Source: Bdellovibrio sp. NC01 (GTDB lineage: Bacteria > Bdellovibrionota > Bdellovibrionia > Bdellovibrionales > Bdellovibrionaceae). From it: DNA of 64,000 bases. Under the pieces are notes generated by a model. It saw only the letters and a program-made list of their open reading frames with translations. It did not search any database and was not told where the DNA came from. The stretch lies in the NCBI RefSeq assembly GCF_006874625.1, contig NZ_CP030034.1, positions 3,038,001-3,102,000 of the forward strand, given 5' to 3'. The stretch's first letter is position 1. Each line of letters opens with the position of its first letter. This document shows positions 1 to 8,719 of this stretch, in pieces. The translations under genes and the position numbers were made by a program.

Positions 1-577
1 GCAAACGCACCGCTTCGGCATCTTGTCCCTCGATACGCGCGACAAGTTTCGCTTTATTCGAAGGCAGGTTGATGCGCACCATATCTTTCGCAGTCGGTGG
101 ACCCTCTTTCAGGCAAAATGCAAATTTGCCGTTGGGATGTTGTGGGAGCGTTCGTTCGTTAATGTTTGCAATGATCCCTGCCCACTCGTCCATCACTTGC
201 GCGGTATAATAACGACCTTTGATTTTGGGAATGTTTAAGATCTGGCATGTCTTTTCATCAACGGCAATCCACGCTTCAACGTTCGTCGAATCCAAATTTG
301 GATTCGGAGCGGAGGTTTGTCCCGTCGGAATATACTTAATTTTATTGTAGCCAAGATTTTTCTCTGCCACATCCAGGCGCTCTTGACGAATCACGAAGTA
401 ACGAGACATCAAGTATACATAAGCATCGGTCACGTCTTTTTCAGACAACCCGGCTTTCGCAAGAGCGATGTTTGTTCCCGATTTTTCTGATTGAGCTTTA
501 GCCTCTTTTTTTTGTTCGCTTTGACAGGCACTCAATAAACTCACAACCGACAGAGCCGCAACAACCACCTTCAGCAT
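1..577 (-). CDS. DUF1254-like lipoprotein, C-terminus cut by window edge
   Basis: The reading frame runs open from the ATG at 577 to the window edge (192 codons). It starts with a signal peptide and the lipobox LLSAC, so it is probably a lipoprotein. A GGGGGAAG ribosome binding site lies just upstream of the ATG. The body contains NVEAWIAVDEKTCQILNIPK followed by KGRYYTAQVMDEWAGI. This resembles the DUF1254 fold, in which a beta-rich domain is often paired with DUF1214; only the first part is visible here. The biochemical function of the family is unknown. The family assignment rests on motif resemblance and is moderately sure. Confidence 0.6.
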   Translation of the reverse strand, partial: MLKVVVAALSVVSLLSACQSEQKKEAKAQSEKSGTNIALAKAGLSEKDVTDAYVYLMSRYFVIRQERLDVAEKNLGYNKIKYIPTGQTSAPNPNLDSTNVEAWIAVDEKTCQILNIPKIKGRYYTAQVMDEWAGIIANINERTLPQHPNGKFAFCLKEGPPTAKDMVRINLPSNKAKLVARIEGQDAEAVRL

Positions 578-659
578 ACTTCCCCCTCTGTTTATCACAC
601 TAAGGGCGGTTGTTAGCCTCAACGCCAGCGCGAAAAACACATATCCCCGCCTCGACCTT

Positions 660-740
660 CGCAAAGGGACGGACTTACTTTTGATTAAGAATTGCGTCAA
701 TTGACGTCGTTTTGAACCAAAAGTAAGTCCGTACCTTGCG
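660..740. repeat. Nested inverted repeat, REP/MITE-like
   Basis: A perfect 15-base inverted repeat (669-683 and 718-732, arm ACGGACTTACTTTTG) is extended outward by near-matching arms starting CGCAA. It encloses a second perfect palindrome, CGTCAATTGACG, at 695-706. There is no T-run after it, so it is not a standard terminator. It sits between two divergent genes. I see no second copy in this window. Confidence 0.6.
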
Positions 741-771
741 GGAATGCAGGTAGGAACTTAAAATTTTAGGA

Positions 772-1443
772 ATGACTGCTGACAGCTTTTTTCAAAGACA
801 TTCAAAACTCACTCGTTCTTTGAAAAAGTTCGTTTTGGATTTTCAGCAACAACTCCCGGAAGACACGTTCGCTGCGTTTTTAGTAAATCTTGATGAAGAG
901 CTGCAGAAATACTCTCAGCAATTGTTATTAGCTCCGGCGGGACCGGCCCGTGCACGTTTGCTGCAAAGCCTGGTCGATCAAGAAATTAATAGTGAAAAAG
1001 AAATTCAAGTCAGTTGCACCAAAGGGTGTTCCGCTTGTTGTCACATGGAAGTTGAAGTCACAAGTTATGAAGCTGATATTCTTCATAAGCTTGTCACCGA
1101 CGGGCATGCAATAGACCGCGAGCGCCTAAAACAACAAAGTCAGCGCAAACTGCAAGATCCCTTATGGTTTCAAGGTCCCAAGAAAAGTCCTGAAAGCCGT
1201 TGTGTGTTTTTGAATGATGAGGGTGCTTGTAGTATTTACGAAAATCGCCCCGTCATGTGCCGCAGACATTCGGTCACAACACCAGCTAAAAACTGCGAAG
1301 ACTTAAATGAAAAAATCACGGTTCGATACTTTCCACGCGTGGACTTACTAATCAGTGCTGCGAATGAAGATCTGAATGTGCAAGTGGGACCACTCGCCAA
1401 AATGCTTCAGATGAAGCTGCACGAAGAAATCGACTTCATCTAA
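772..1443 (+). CDS. YkgJ-type CxxxCxxCC cluster protein
   Basis: The 223-residue protein has CTKGCSACCHMEVEV near residue 82. A second cysteine group follows as RCVFLNDEGACSIYENRP and VMCRRH. This is the pattern of the YkgJ family (putative zinc- or iron-chelating domain), whose members are mostly uncharacterised and include proteins linked to metal-dependent modification. There is no signal peptide, so it is likely cytoplasmic. The ATG follows TTTTAGGA. The first 80 residues are helical and not recognised. A strong hairpin terminator follows directly. Confidence 0.7.
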   Translation: MTADSFFQRHSKLTRSLKKFVLDFQQQLPEDTFAAFLVNLDEELQKYSQQLLLAPAGPARARLLQSLVDQEINSEKEIQVSCTKGCSACCHMEVEVTSYEADILHKLVTDGHAIDRERLKQQSQRKLQDPLWFQGPKKSPESRCVFLNDEGACSIYENRPVMCRRHSVTTPAKNCEDLNEKITVRYFPRVDLLISAANEDLNVQVGPLAKMLQMKLHEEIDFI

Positions 1444-1455
1444 TCCGAAAAAACA

Positions 1456-1478
1456 AAAGGCACCTTTCGGTGCCTTTT
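1456..1478. terminator. Bidirectional rho-independent terminator
   Basis: The hairpin AAAGGCACC/GGTGCCTTT with a TTTC loop is flanked by an A-run on the left and a T-run on the right. It can end both the YkgJ-type gene and the oncoming topoisomerase VI operon. Confidence 0.8.
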
Positions 1479-1537
1479 TATTTTAGCTGCTTCAGCTTCC
1501 GCGACTGCCGTCGCTCCAGCTCTGCCGGCTTCCGCCG

Positions 1538-2701
1538 TTATACGTACGAGCCGCGTTTGATTTTTTCCAAGATCAACTTTTCTGTCTTGATAGGGTCCTT
1601 TGGATCTACCGAGAAGAATGATTGCTGCTCACAACGAATCTTTTCTTTGATCAACCAGCGAAGGATGTCCGCCAAGTTTTTATTCTTCTTATCCAAGAAG
1701 AATGGATCGTTTTCCAAAGCGTCTTTTGCTTTTTTCAAAGCACGTGCTTCAGCCGGATCAGATTCTTTCACTTTGTAGTGAGGCAGATCGTATTTTTTCA
1801 CGTCTTCAGGCAATACACCCAAGAATTTTACATTCGGTGCAGAGAAGTCAGCGTTACGGATCAAAGATGCCGCAGAGCCTGCTTTCAATGTACGGAAGAT
1901 ATTTTGCATCGTGTACGCATCGAGATCTCCGAAGAAGTACATTGGAACATCTAGTTCTTCTTGGATCAGCTTCGCCCAACCACGAACACCATTCGATGGA
2001 ACCCCTTGAGCACCCATGACGATACAGTTGTTACGTTTTGTGAAACCCATTGTTACAAGCGTATTCGCCGTACCTTCAGATTCAACGATCAAGCAGAAGT
2101 CGATTTTCTTTTTCGCCTTCAATTTCAAAGCTTGAGGTTTATTCTTCGGTTGGAATGGTGACGTACCCAAAGTTGAAAGATCGATCACCGCACGGTCACC
2201 GTCTGCCAAAGTTTCAGTCACGATCAATTGTTGCGAGTAAGTTTGTCCACCACGGTCATTGGCGAAAACGTTCAATTCCTCACGATACACTTCAAGCATA
2301 TCGCCGATGAAATCGATGATCGCATCTGATTCAGGCTGATCTTCGAAATCCAAAGGTTTCAAACGAGGATTGCCTTTAATCTCACCTTTACAGATGTAGT
2401 AAAGTTCACGCTTCGTATTGACGTTGCCGACATCAAGGTTACGCAACAAGATCTCAAGAATGAAAACCACGCGCGCAAGTTTTTGTACGGAAGATACGTT
2501 CAACTCTGTACGAACAACTTTATCACCTGGAGTCAGGTAACCCACTTTGGCGTTGTACAAAGAGTTATCCAAAGAAGTCTTTACCGCTTCCAAAACAGGA
2601 CGTTTTGAAGATTCAAGATCCTTCAACATCTTGTCAGCCAAGATGCGGGCCTCTTTAGGGATATCAATTTTTAAATCACGGATGCTGAGTAGTTTTGCCA
2701 T
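1538..2701 (-). CDS. top6A: DNA topoisomerase VI subunit A (Spo11-like)
   Basis: The 387-residue protein matches the cleaving subunit of type IIB topoisomerases. The motif KRELYY puts the candidate catalytic tyrosine at 101/102 (second Tyr by analogy with Spo11). The TOPRIM metal site is visible as LIVESEG (Glu207/209) and FFGDLDAY (Asp259 and Asp261). Family length is about 350-390, so it is full length. With subunit B it would pass one duplex through a double-strand break using ATP. The start overlaps the end of subunit B by one base (TAATG), which implies translational coupling. The enzyme is typical of archaea and plants and patchy in bacteria. Confidence 0.9.
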   Translation of the reverse strand: MAKLLSIRDLKIDIPKEARILADKMLKDLESSKRPVLEAVKTSLDNSLYNAKVGYLTPGDKVVRTELNVSSVQKLARVVFILEILLRNLDVGNVNTKRELYYICKGEIKGNPRLKPLDFEDQPESDAIIDFIGDMLEVYREELNVFANDRGGQTYSQQLIVTETLADGDRAVIDLSTLGTSPFQPKNKPQALKLKAKKKIDFCLIVESEGTANTLVTMGFTKRNNCIVMGAQGVPSNGVRGWAKLIQEELDVPMYFFGDLDAYTMQNIFRTLKAGSAASLIRNADFSAPNVKFLGVLPEDVKKYDLPHYKVKESDPAEARALKKAKDALENDPFFLDKKNKNLADILRWLIKEKIRCEQQSFFSVDPKDPIKTEKLILEKIKRGSYV

Positions 2702-4470
2702 TACGCTTTTTTCCCAGTCGTTTTCTTAGTTGCTACTTTTTTTGTCGTCGCTTTTTTAGTTCCTTGAGAACTATCTTCCGACGCCTCATCGACCAAATCT
2801 TCAGAGCTGATTACGTCCAACTCTTCTTCATCACCGTGGTCGATACCTTTTTTCTTCTCGCGCTTTTTCTGCTCAAGAAGTTTAGATTCCGCTGCTTCCA
2901 AATCTGCAATCGCCTCTTCAGAATCGCGACCCAAAAGTTTTTTCAAACCTTCTTCGGCTTTTTTCTTACGAGACTCTGGAGCTTTGATGATTCTTGCCAA
3001 ACCTTCTACCAAGATCGGACCGAACTGCTCGATGTGAGCAAGTTTTCTTTCAAGATCCGCTTCTTTCACTTCTTTTTTGATGTGACGAGAAAGCTTTTGA
3101 CCCGCTTGGATCAAGGCAAGACGAATTTCACCAACCAACTCTTCAGAAGCGTCGATTGTTTCTTTCGAAGCATTTTTAAATTTAATGAACGGAGACACGA
3201 TTGAAACCGCGAAAATATACGGACCCAATGGCAAGCTGTCTTTCGGCTGACCAAGACCGTATGATTTCCAGTTTACTGATTCAATCGCCCACGTGATCGC
3301 ACAACCTGATTTATCGAATTGCAACGGCACGCGATTCGCGAAACGTAGCAATGTCACAGGAGAATCCGCTTCTTGATTGCGGTTTTTGAAACGCGCCAAA
3401 GCCACTTCCACAACCACCGGTTTGAAGTCACAAATAGTCGGCTTACGAGTCACAACTGCGAAGAAGTCGATTTCACCCAAACGCGTGATTGATTTAGAAA
3501 GAGCTTCTTCACCCACAGTCAAAACTGACTTCGTTGAAGGCGCCATCAAATCTGTATTTTGCACCGCTTGGAAAACTTTTTTGAAGTCTTCTTCAGACAA
3601 AGAAGTGATCGGTTTTTCTAGCAAATTCTTAGGCAAACCTTTTTTCACGAACTCAGAGATCGATTGATCAGAGATGCGCGAAAAACCAGTTTTCAAGAAT
3701 TTAGACAAAGTCGTTTTACCGAACAATGTCGAGTGAGTGATGAACTCACCTAATTTAAATGTATGAGGATGTGGCAAAGACGCCTCTGGAACTTGCGGTA
3801 CATCTGTACTTACGCGAGTCACAGTAACGAAATCATTTTCCATCAACTTATACGTAATCGTCATGTGCGGATTTACTAGGATCGTACCTTCAAGATACGT
3901 CACAAGACCACCGTCACCGTTCAATTGAATACGTCCATCAAGAACGAACTCAACGCGAGTTCCATGGTCGCGATCCCAATCCAAAGTTTCTTTATTTTTT
4001 AGAACACCTGTATTGGATTTGATGTCGACGTCTACTTGAGCCGCGACAGCTTTACGCATTTTTTTAGTTTTAGAAACGACGTTTACACCACGGGCATTCG
4101 TCATTTGCGCCCATGTTGTTGCAGCAGAGATACCGATACCTTGTTGACCACGAGAACATTGACCGCGACCGAACTTAGATGATGCAAGATACTCACCGTA
4201 AACTTTGGCAAGATCTTCGGCTTCGATACCAGGTCCGTTATCTTCAACGACGATACGAATAAGATCGGTATTTTTAGTGGAACCGCTGCCCACTTTTGAA
4301 ATCTCAACCAATAGATCTGGAAGAATTCCCGCAGATTCGCAGGCATCCAATGAGTTATCCACGGCCTCTTTCAAGGTCGTCAAAACGGCCTTCAATGGAG
4401 ACGAGAAACCGACCTGTTGGAGGTTCTTAGCAAAATATTCAGCTGTACTACTTTTAGTAATTTTGCTCAC
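2701..4470 (-). CDS. top6B: DNA topoisomerase VI subunit B (GHKL ATPase)
   Basis: The 589-residue protein carries the GHKL ATP site: EAVDNSLDA (35-43), DNGPG (77-81) and GRGQCSRGQQGIG (101-113). The rest fits the transducer region of Topo VI-B, which couples ATP-driven closure to strand passage. The last ~60 residues are acidic and then lysine/threonine-rich (TKKATTKKVATKKTTGKKA), an atypical basic tail that may bind DNA. The start is a GTG with AAGGATT upstream. It is the first gene of the A/B pair. Identification is firm from the ATPase motifs and the adjacent Spo11-like gene. Confidence 0.9.
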   Translation of the reverse strand: MSKITKSSTAEYFAKNLQQVGFSSPLKAVLTTLKEAVDNSLDACESAGILPDLLVEISKVGSGSTKNTDLIRIVVEDNGPGIEAEDLAKVYGEYLASSKFGRGQCSRGQQGIGISAATTWAQMTNARGVNVVSKTKKMRKAVAAQVDVDIKSNTGVLKNKETLDWDRDHGTRVEFVLDGRIQLNGDGGLVTYLEGTILVNPHMTITYKLMENDFVTVTRVSTDVPQVPEASLPHPHTFKLGEFITHSTLFGKTTLSKFLKTGFSRISDQSISEFVKKGLPKNLLEKPITSLSEEDFKKVFQAVQNTDLMAPSTKSVLTVGEEALSKSITRLGEIDFFAVVTRKPTICDFKPVVVEVALARFKNRNQEADSPVTLLRFANRVPLQFDKSGCAITWAIESVNWKSYGLGQPKDSLPLGPYIFAVSIVSPFIKFKNASKETIDASEELVGEIRLALIQAGQKLSRHIKKEVKEADLERKLAHIEQFGPILVEGLARIIKAPESRKKKAEEGLKKLLGRDSEEAIADLEAAESKLLEQKKREKKKGIDHGDEEELDVISSEDLVDEASEDSSQGTKKATTKKVATKKTTGKKA

Positions 4471-4928
4471 AGTCGCTTAATCCTTACAACGATGTTAACG
4501 AATTTTTATCGAGGGCTCCTGCCCTTGCTCCCTTACCGGAGCTGCGCTAATTTGCCTTCCTGGCCAATTTTTAATGAATGACTTTGATAGCTTAACTCGA
4601 ACGCATGGAGTCAAATCAAGACCAAAGCCCCAACGCTGCTTGGCGTAAAATTGAATGTGAGAAAAACCGAGTTCCAAAAAAGCAGCCCAAAAAACAGTCG
4701 TTTCCCTCTGAAAACCATATCTGAGAGGCATAAAAAACCCCGAAAAAAGGGCTCTGAAACAATAAAAAAACCTACCATTTTGATGCGTATTCGACGGCTT
4801 TTTTGCTGTTAATTGCCGGTTTTTATCGGCCGGCGATGAGTTCATTCCCTGGAAATCAGAGTCTATCTCTCATATGGGCACTCAAACAGTCACCTATTGG
4901 AATAGAACCTTTGGACTGTTAAGATATC
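4471..4928. other. 458-bp stretch without a convincing gene
   Basis: This lies between the Topo VI operon and the next, divergent gene and should hold both promoters. The region has A/T-runs and C-rich patches. One open frame on the minus strand (4845-4495) ends 24 bases before top6B. Its translation, rich in Phe, Arg and Gln with no domain-like pattern, does not look like a protein. Confidence 0.5.
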
Positions 4929-5585
4929 TTGGTGAAGCACACATCTCGCTCTGAACATTCGAAATTCCGTACTCACAGCGAGAACATTTGCCATCTGATT
5001 TCAGAAGAGGGTTTGAGTTTTCGCCCTTATGCCCGTGAAGCCCTGACTTATTTCAGTCTGCTTGATGAAGCCTTACAACGCGCGATCGTCGTCGACCTGA
5101 TGAACTACTATCAGATTTGCTTGGATATGCGCGCGACCGGACAAACTTTAAAGAGTACACGCGTGTTTACGGAAAAAGCTTTAGATCGTTTGGATCTGCA
5201 CATTGATCCTAAAGAGCTTGAACGCATCGAAGATCAACACATCATTGAAATCTATGATGTCGATCAACGACAGATCTTCAGAAGTTTCCGTTTTTTTGAA
5301 GTTTCAAGTTATACGCTGGAAGATCTTTTGTGTCGTCGTTGGTATCATATCTTTTTGCGTCCGCCAGAACACGAAGCCGCCTTTCAAGCAAAGGTGAACG
5401 AATTCTTCACGGCAAGCGAAAAGAAAACGATGGAGCTAGGCTTACCCGAGTGTCCTGTTTCTGAAAGTGAAACTCTTGAACGCCTTAAAATCTTCGCGCA
5501 AGTTCATCGCTTCGTTCCGCTCTTTGACCAGAACAAGCAATTCAAAGCCGTGATGTTAGTCATCACGGCACGCCCGGAAAAATAG
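4929..5585 (+). CDS. Conserved hypothetical protein, possibly PAS-like
   Basis: This is a 218-residue soluble protein without signal peptide or membrane segment. The start is uncertain: a TTG at 4929 is followed directly by a GTG at 4932, with no clear ribosome binding site. The segment around residues 108-150 (IEIYDVDQRQIFRSFRFFEV, then CRRWYHIFLRPPEHE) is reminiscent of a PAS-type sensor fold. That is only an impression from spacing and hydrophobicity. No enzyme motif is visible. It is monocistronic and ends at a bidirectional terminator. Confidence 0.6.
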   Translation: MVKHTSRSEHSKFRTHSENICHLISEEGLSFRPYAREALTYFSLLDEALQRAIVVDLMNYYQICLDMRATGQTLKSTRVFTEKALDRLDLHIDPKELERIEDQHIIEIYDVDQRQIFRSFRFFEVSSYTLEDLLCRRWYHIFLRPPEHEAAFQAKVNEFFTASEKKTMELGLPECPVSESETLERLKIFAQVHRFVPLFDQNKQFKAVMLVITARPEK

Positions 5586-5592
5586 AGCAAAA

Positions 5593-5618
5593 AAAAGCCG
5601 GAATTTCTTCCGGCTTTT
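5593..5618. terminator. Bidirectional terminator
   Basis: The perfect hairpin AAAAGCCGG/CCGGCTTTT is flanked by A- and T-runs. It lies between the convergent hypothetical gene and oligopeptidase B. Confidence 0.85.
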
Positions 5619-5623
5619 TAGTC

Positions 5624-7678
5624 TTATTTCGTGATTCCAAACTTATTCATGATGAAAGCGTATTCTTCCGCTTGTTCCCACAAGTGATCAAAGCGTCCTG
5701 ACACCCCAAAGTGTCCTGCGCCCATGTTGGTTTTAAATACCAACGTATTGCTATCGGTTTTCAACTCGCGCAATTTAGAAACCCATTTAGCTGGTTCCCA
5801 ATATGTCACGCGTGGATCGTTCAAACCACAAGTCACAAACAACGTGGGATAAGCTTTCGCTTCGACGTTATCATACGGAGAATAACTCTTCATGTACTTG
5901 TAGTATTTCTTATCCGCTGGATTGCCCCACTCTTTGTATTCAATTTGTGTCAGTGGCAAATCCTTATCGAACATTGTGTTGATCACATCCACAAACGGCA
6001 CGTGAGCTGCGATAGCGCTGTACAGATCAGGGCGCATATTCATACAAGCTCCCATCAACATACCACCGGCACTGCCACCGCAGGCTGCAAGTTTATCTTT
6101 TGCAACAAGACCGCTTTTAATCAGGTAATCGCCACACGCATTGAAATCTAAGAATGTGTTTTTCTTTTTCAAGAACTTACCGTCTTCATACCAGTAACGA
6201 CCCATTTCAGAGCCACCACGCGGATGGGCCAATGCATACACAAAACCACGATCAATCAAACGGAACACATCACGACGAGCTGGGAATGCATCAGGAATGC
6301 TCATGCCGTATGAGCCATAACCATACAAGTAACCTGGCGCTTTTCCGTTCTTCTTCAAACCTTTGCGATACACCAACGTCAAAGGCACTTTCACTCCGTC
6401 ATGAGATTTCACCCATACACGTTCACAAACATAGTTTGCTTTCTTGTGACCTTTCACTTCTTTGGTTTTCAAAGTTTTGGATTTACGCGTCTTCATATTG
6501 TACTCGATCACGGAATCAGGTGTGATCGGTGACGAGTAAGAAATACGCAAAGCCTCTGTTTCGAATTCACGATTTGCGCCCAATGAAACGTCATAGGCTT
6601 TATCAGCGAATGAAACAAGATGATCTTTTTTCTTAGTGAAATCATAGATACGAATTTGCGGCAATCCGCCTTCGCGCTCTGTAATCACCATGAAGTCTTT
6701 GAACATCATCAAACCCGTGCGCAAAATCGCATCAGAGTTCTTAATGAACGTTTTCCAGTTCTTGCGACCCGGTTTTTGCAAAGACGTTTTCATGATTTGG
6801 AAATTTGTGGCTTTGTAGTTCGTGTGAACCCAGAACTCACCCTCACGATCCGTCACAGAATATTCGATACCTTCTTTACGAGGTTCGATGCATTTGAAAT
6901 GACCATGTGGTTCGTGCGCGCTTAAGTACCACACTTCCGTCGTGATTTTACCGCCTGTGTGGATGTAAAGCATGTCTTCGGATTCAGACTTCTCGACACC
7001 GACGAAGAATTGCGCATCTTTTTCTTCATAAACCAGAACATCGTTCTTAACATCTTCACCCAAAGTATGACGCCATACTTGGAACGGACGAAGATTTGCA
7101 TCAAGCACGACATAGAAATACGTCATGCCATCAGCAGCCCACATGCCGTTTCCACTGCTATTCAATAACGTGTCTTTCAAAATCTTATTCGATTTCAAAT
7201 TTTTGAAATGAATTGTGTGACGTTCTGAACCGTCGAAATCCACCGCATAAGCCAGTGTGTTTTCTTCTGCTGAAATATGCATGCTTGCTAAGGCGAAGTA
7301 TTTTTTGCCTTTAGCAACCACGTTGCCATCAAGAATAACAACTTCACGACCACCTTTTTTAGGCTTACGCGTATGAATCGCGTATTGTTTTCCTTTTTTA
7401 AATTTCGTCGTGTAAAGGTAGCTACCGTCTGGCGCCGGCACAGAAGAATCATTTTCTTTGATTCGAGCTTTCATCTCTTTGAAGAGTTTGTTTTTAAAAG
7501 CCTGAAGCGGCTTCATCACAGATTGAAAGTAAGCATTCTCAGCGTGAAGATATGGCATCGTTTCTGGATGATTTTTATCACGCAACCAGAAGTAATCATC
7601 GACTCGTGTGTCGCCATGATTTTTAAAAGTTGTCGGATGCTTGGACGCCTGCGGCGGCGTTAACGTTTTCTTAGCCAT
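5624..7678 (-). CDS. ptrB: Oligopeptidase B-type S9A serine peptidase
   Basis: The 684-residue protein has the usual family length: an N-terminal seven-bladed propeller, then an alpha/beta-hydrolase domain from about residue 415. The catalytic triad is visible as GGSAGG (Ser536), LNDPRV (Asp621) and GAGHFGVSGR (His656). The N-terminus (DDYFWLRD) is the standard S9A opening. Oligopeptidase B cleaves short peptides after Arg or Lys. There is no signal peptide, so it probably works in the cytoplasm on imported peptides, which fits a protein-feeding predator (inference). It is monocistronic. Prolyl oligopeptidase is the alternative, but HFGVSGRF favours oligopeptidase B. Confidence 0.88.
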   Translation of the reverse strand: MAKKTLTPPQASKHPTTFKNHGDTRVDDYFWLRDKNHPETMPYLHAENAYFQSVMKPLQAFKNKLFKEMKARIKENDSSVPAPDGSYLYTTKFKKGKQYAIHTRKPKKGGREVVILDGNVVAKGKKYFALASMHISAEENTLAYAVDFDGSERHTIHFKNLKSNKILKDTLLNSSGNGMWAADGMTYFYVVLDANLRPFQVWRHTLGEDVKNDVLVYEEKDAQFFVGVEKSESEDMLYIHTGGKITTEVWYLSAHEPHGHFKCIEPRKEGIEYSVTDREGEFWVHTNYKATNFQIMKTSLQKPGRKNWKTFIKNSDAILRTGLMMFKDFMVITEREGGLPQIRIYDFTKKKDHLVSFADKAYDVSLGANREFETEALRISYSSPITPDSVIEYNMKTRKSKTLKTKEVKGHKKANYVCERVWVKSHDGVKVPLTLVYRKGLKKNGKAPGYLYGYGSYGMSIPDAFPARRDVFRLIDRGFVYALAHPRGGSEMGRYWYEDGKFLKKKNTFLDFNACGDYLIKSGLVAKDKLAACGGSAGGMLMGACMNMRPDLYSAIAAHVPFVDVINTMFDKDLPLTQIEYKEWGNPADKKYYKYMKSYSPYDNVEAKAYPTLFVTCGLNDPRVTYWEPAKWVSKLRELKTDSNTLVFKTNMGAGHFGVSGRFDHLWEQAEEYAFIMNKFGITK

Positions 7679-7762
7679 TCTTCCCTCTTTCTTGTCAGAG
7701 GGATCATTCTAAAAGTGAAGACGATGCGAGGCAAGAAGCGTGCAGCCACGGCGAAGAAGTGT

Positions 7763-8212
7763 TTAGTGTTTTGCCGCGCAAGTGATGAGGCTGATGTATT
7801 TGGGCGCGTGATCTTTACTGACTAAAACCCCGCTGCCGTTTTTGTCAGTGGACGAAGTTTGTAGCGCCGCTCCCGCTCTGAAATAAAGGCCGTCCTTTTT
7901 CGAATTTTCTACGGACCAATCCGCAAGATCGCCCCACCCAAAAGAAACACACACCGCTTGTAAAACCGCTTCTGTGTCCGTGAACTCTTCGTGACTGATA
8001 GCGTGATCATCAGAACCGTGATCAGCAGCAAATAAATATTCTTTACCGGCGATTGTGAGCTTGGGAACTGCTTTATAACAAGAATTTTTACGGCACGCTT
8101 CTTTAGCGATTTCCATACGACTTGAAGCTGGCTTGCGACCCGGATCTTGCTCATGGGCCCATGCCGAAAGAGTGAACACCAGCGATGCTAAAACCAAAAA
8201 TACTGGCTTCAT
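7763..8212 (-). CDS. Exported hypothetical protein
   Basis: The 149-residue protein has a clear signal peptide (cleavage after SAWA). The mature part has five cysteines (C39, C45, C88 and C145 among them) that could form disulfides in the periplasm. No known domain is recognised. The start has AGAGGT upstream. It lies 9 bases downstream of the HNH gene and could be cotranscribed with it. Confidence 0.6.
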   Translation of the reverse strand: MKPVFLVLASLVFTLSAWAHEQDPGRKPASSRMEIAKEACRKNSCYKAVPKLTIAGKEYLFAADHGSDDHAISHEEFTDTEAVLQAVCVSFGWGDLADWSVENSKKDGLYFRAGAALQTSSTDKNGSGVLVSKDHAPKYISLITCAAKH

Positions 8213-8221
8213 TTATAACCT

Positions 8222-8566
8222 CTAATCAGTGGATTCATCGTCTGACGGAATGTCTGACGAAGGTGTTGTGTCGTTCTGAGATGCTGACAGTTCTTCCAAT
8301 GCCATTTCTGCTCGGGTTTTGTAACCTTTTTTTGAGTTGCAGTCTTTGCAAGAAGGAACGCAGTTATTCTTTGTAGATTTGCCACCGCGGGCGATTGGAA
8401 TCAGATGGTCCATCGTTAATTCTGCGGGTTTAAAGCGATTTCCGCAATGATAACAGACACCTTTGCCGACTTCTTGTTTCCACCATTGGCTCATGCGCAG
8501 CTCGCGAGCTTTTGCTTTTTCCTTTTTTTGGTGGGCAGCCGGGGCCGCAGAAAAGAAGTAATCCAT
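8222..8566 (-). CDS. HNH endonuclease-family protein
   Basis: This is a 114-residue protein. The HNH core is complete: CYHCG, then LTMDHLIPIARGGK, then NNCVPSCKDCNSKKG. The four cysteines would hold a structural zinc, and the His in DHLIP and the Asn in NNC are the family's catalytic positions. I chose the ATG at 8566; a TTG 12 codons upstream is possible. The C-terminus is a Ser/Asp-rich tail. No restriction, phage or intron genes are near, so it is a stand-alone HNH protein of unknown target. Confidence 0.75.
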   Translation of the reverse strand: MDYFFSAAPAAHQKKEKAKARELRMSQWWKQEVGKGVCYHCGNRFKPAELTMDHLIPIARGGKSTKNNCVPSCKDCNSKKGYKTRAEMALEELSASQNDTTPSSDIPSDDESTD

Positions 8567-8719
8567 TGCGGATTTTATAGCGTAAATCGAGGTGAATCGC
8601 AATGGGCTTTGCCTGGAATGGAAACTCCAAGATCTAGACCAATATAGGGCTTCTAAACCTTCATTTTGAGGCCCTTTTTACCGATAGGATTCGAGAATAA
8701 ATTGCAGGAGTTGTGAGCT

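Noticed and set aside
2695-3204. 169-codon plus-strand frame
   Set aside because: It lies opposite the top6B coding sequence and is Phe-rich, a typical antisense shadow.
4495-4845. 116-codon minus-strand frame upstream of topoisomerase VI
   Set aside because: Composition is not protein-like (runs derived from poly-A/T), with no recognisable domain, although its position 24 bases before top6B is suggestive.
5711-6151. 146-codon plus-strand frame
   Set aside because: Antisense to oligopeptidase B, rich in His, Ile and Cys without domain pattern.
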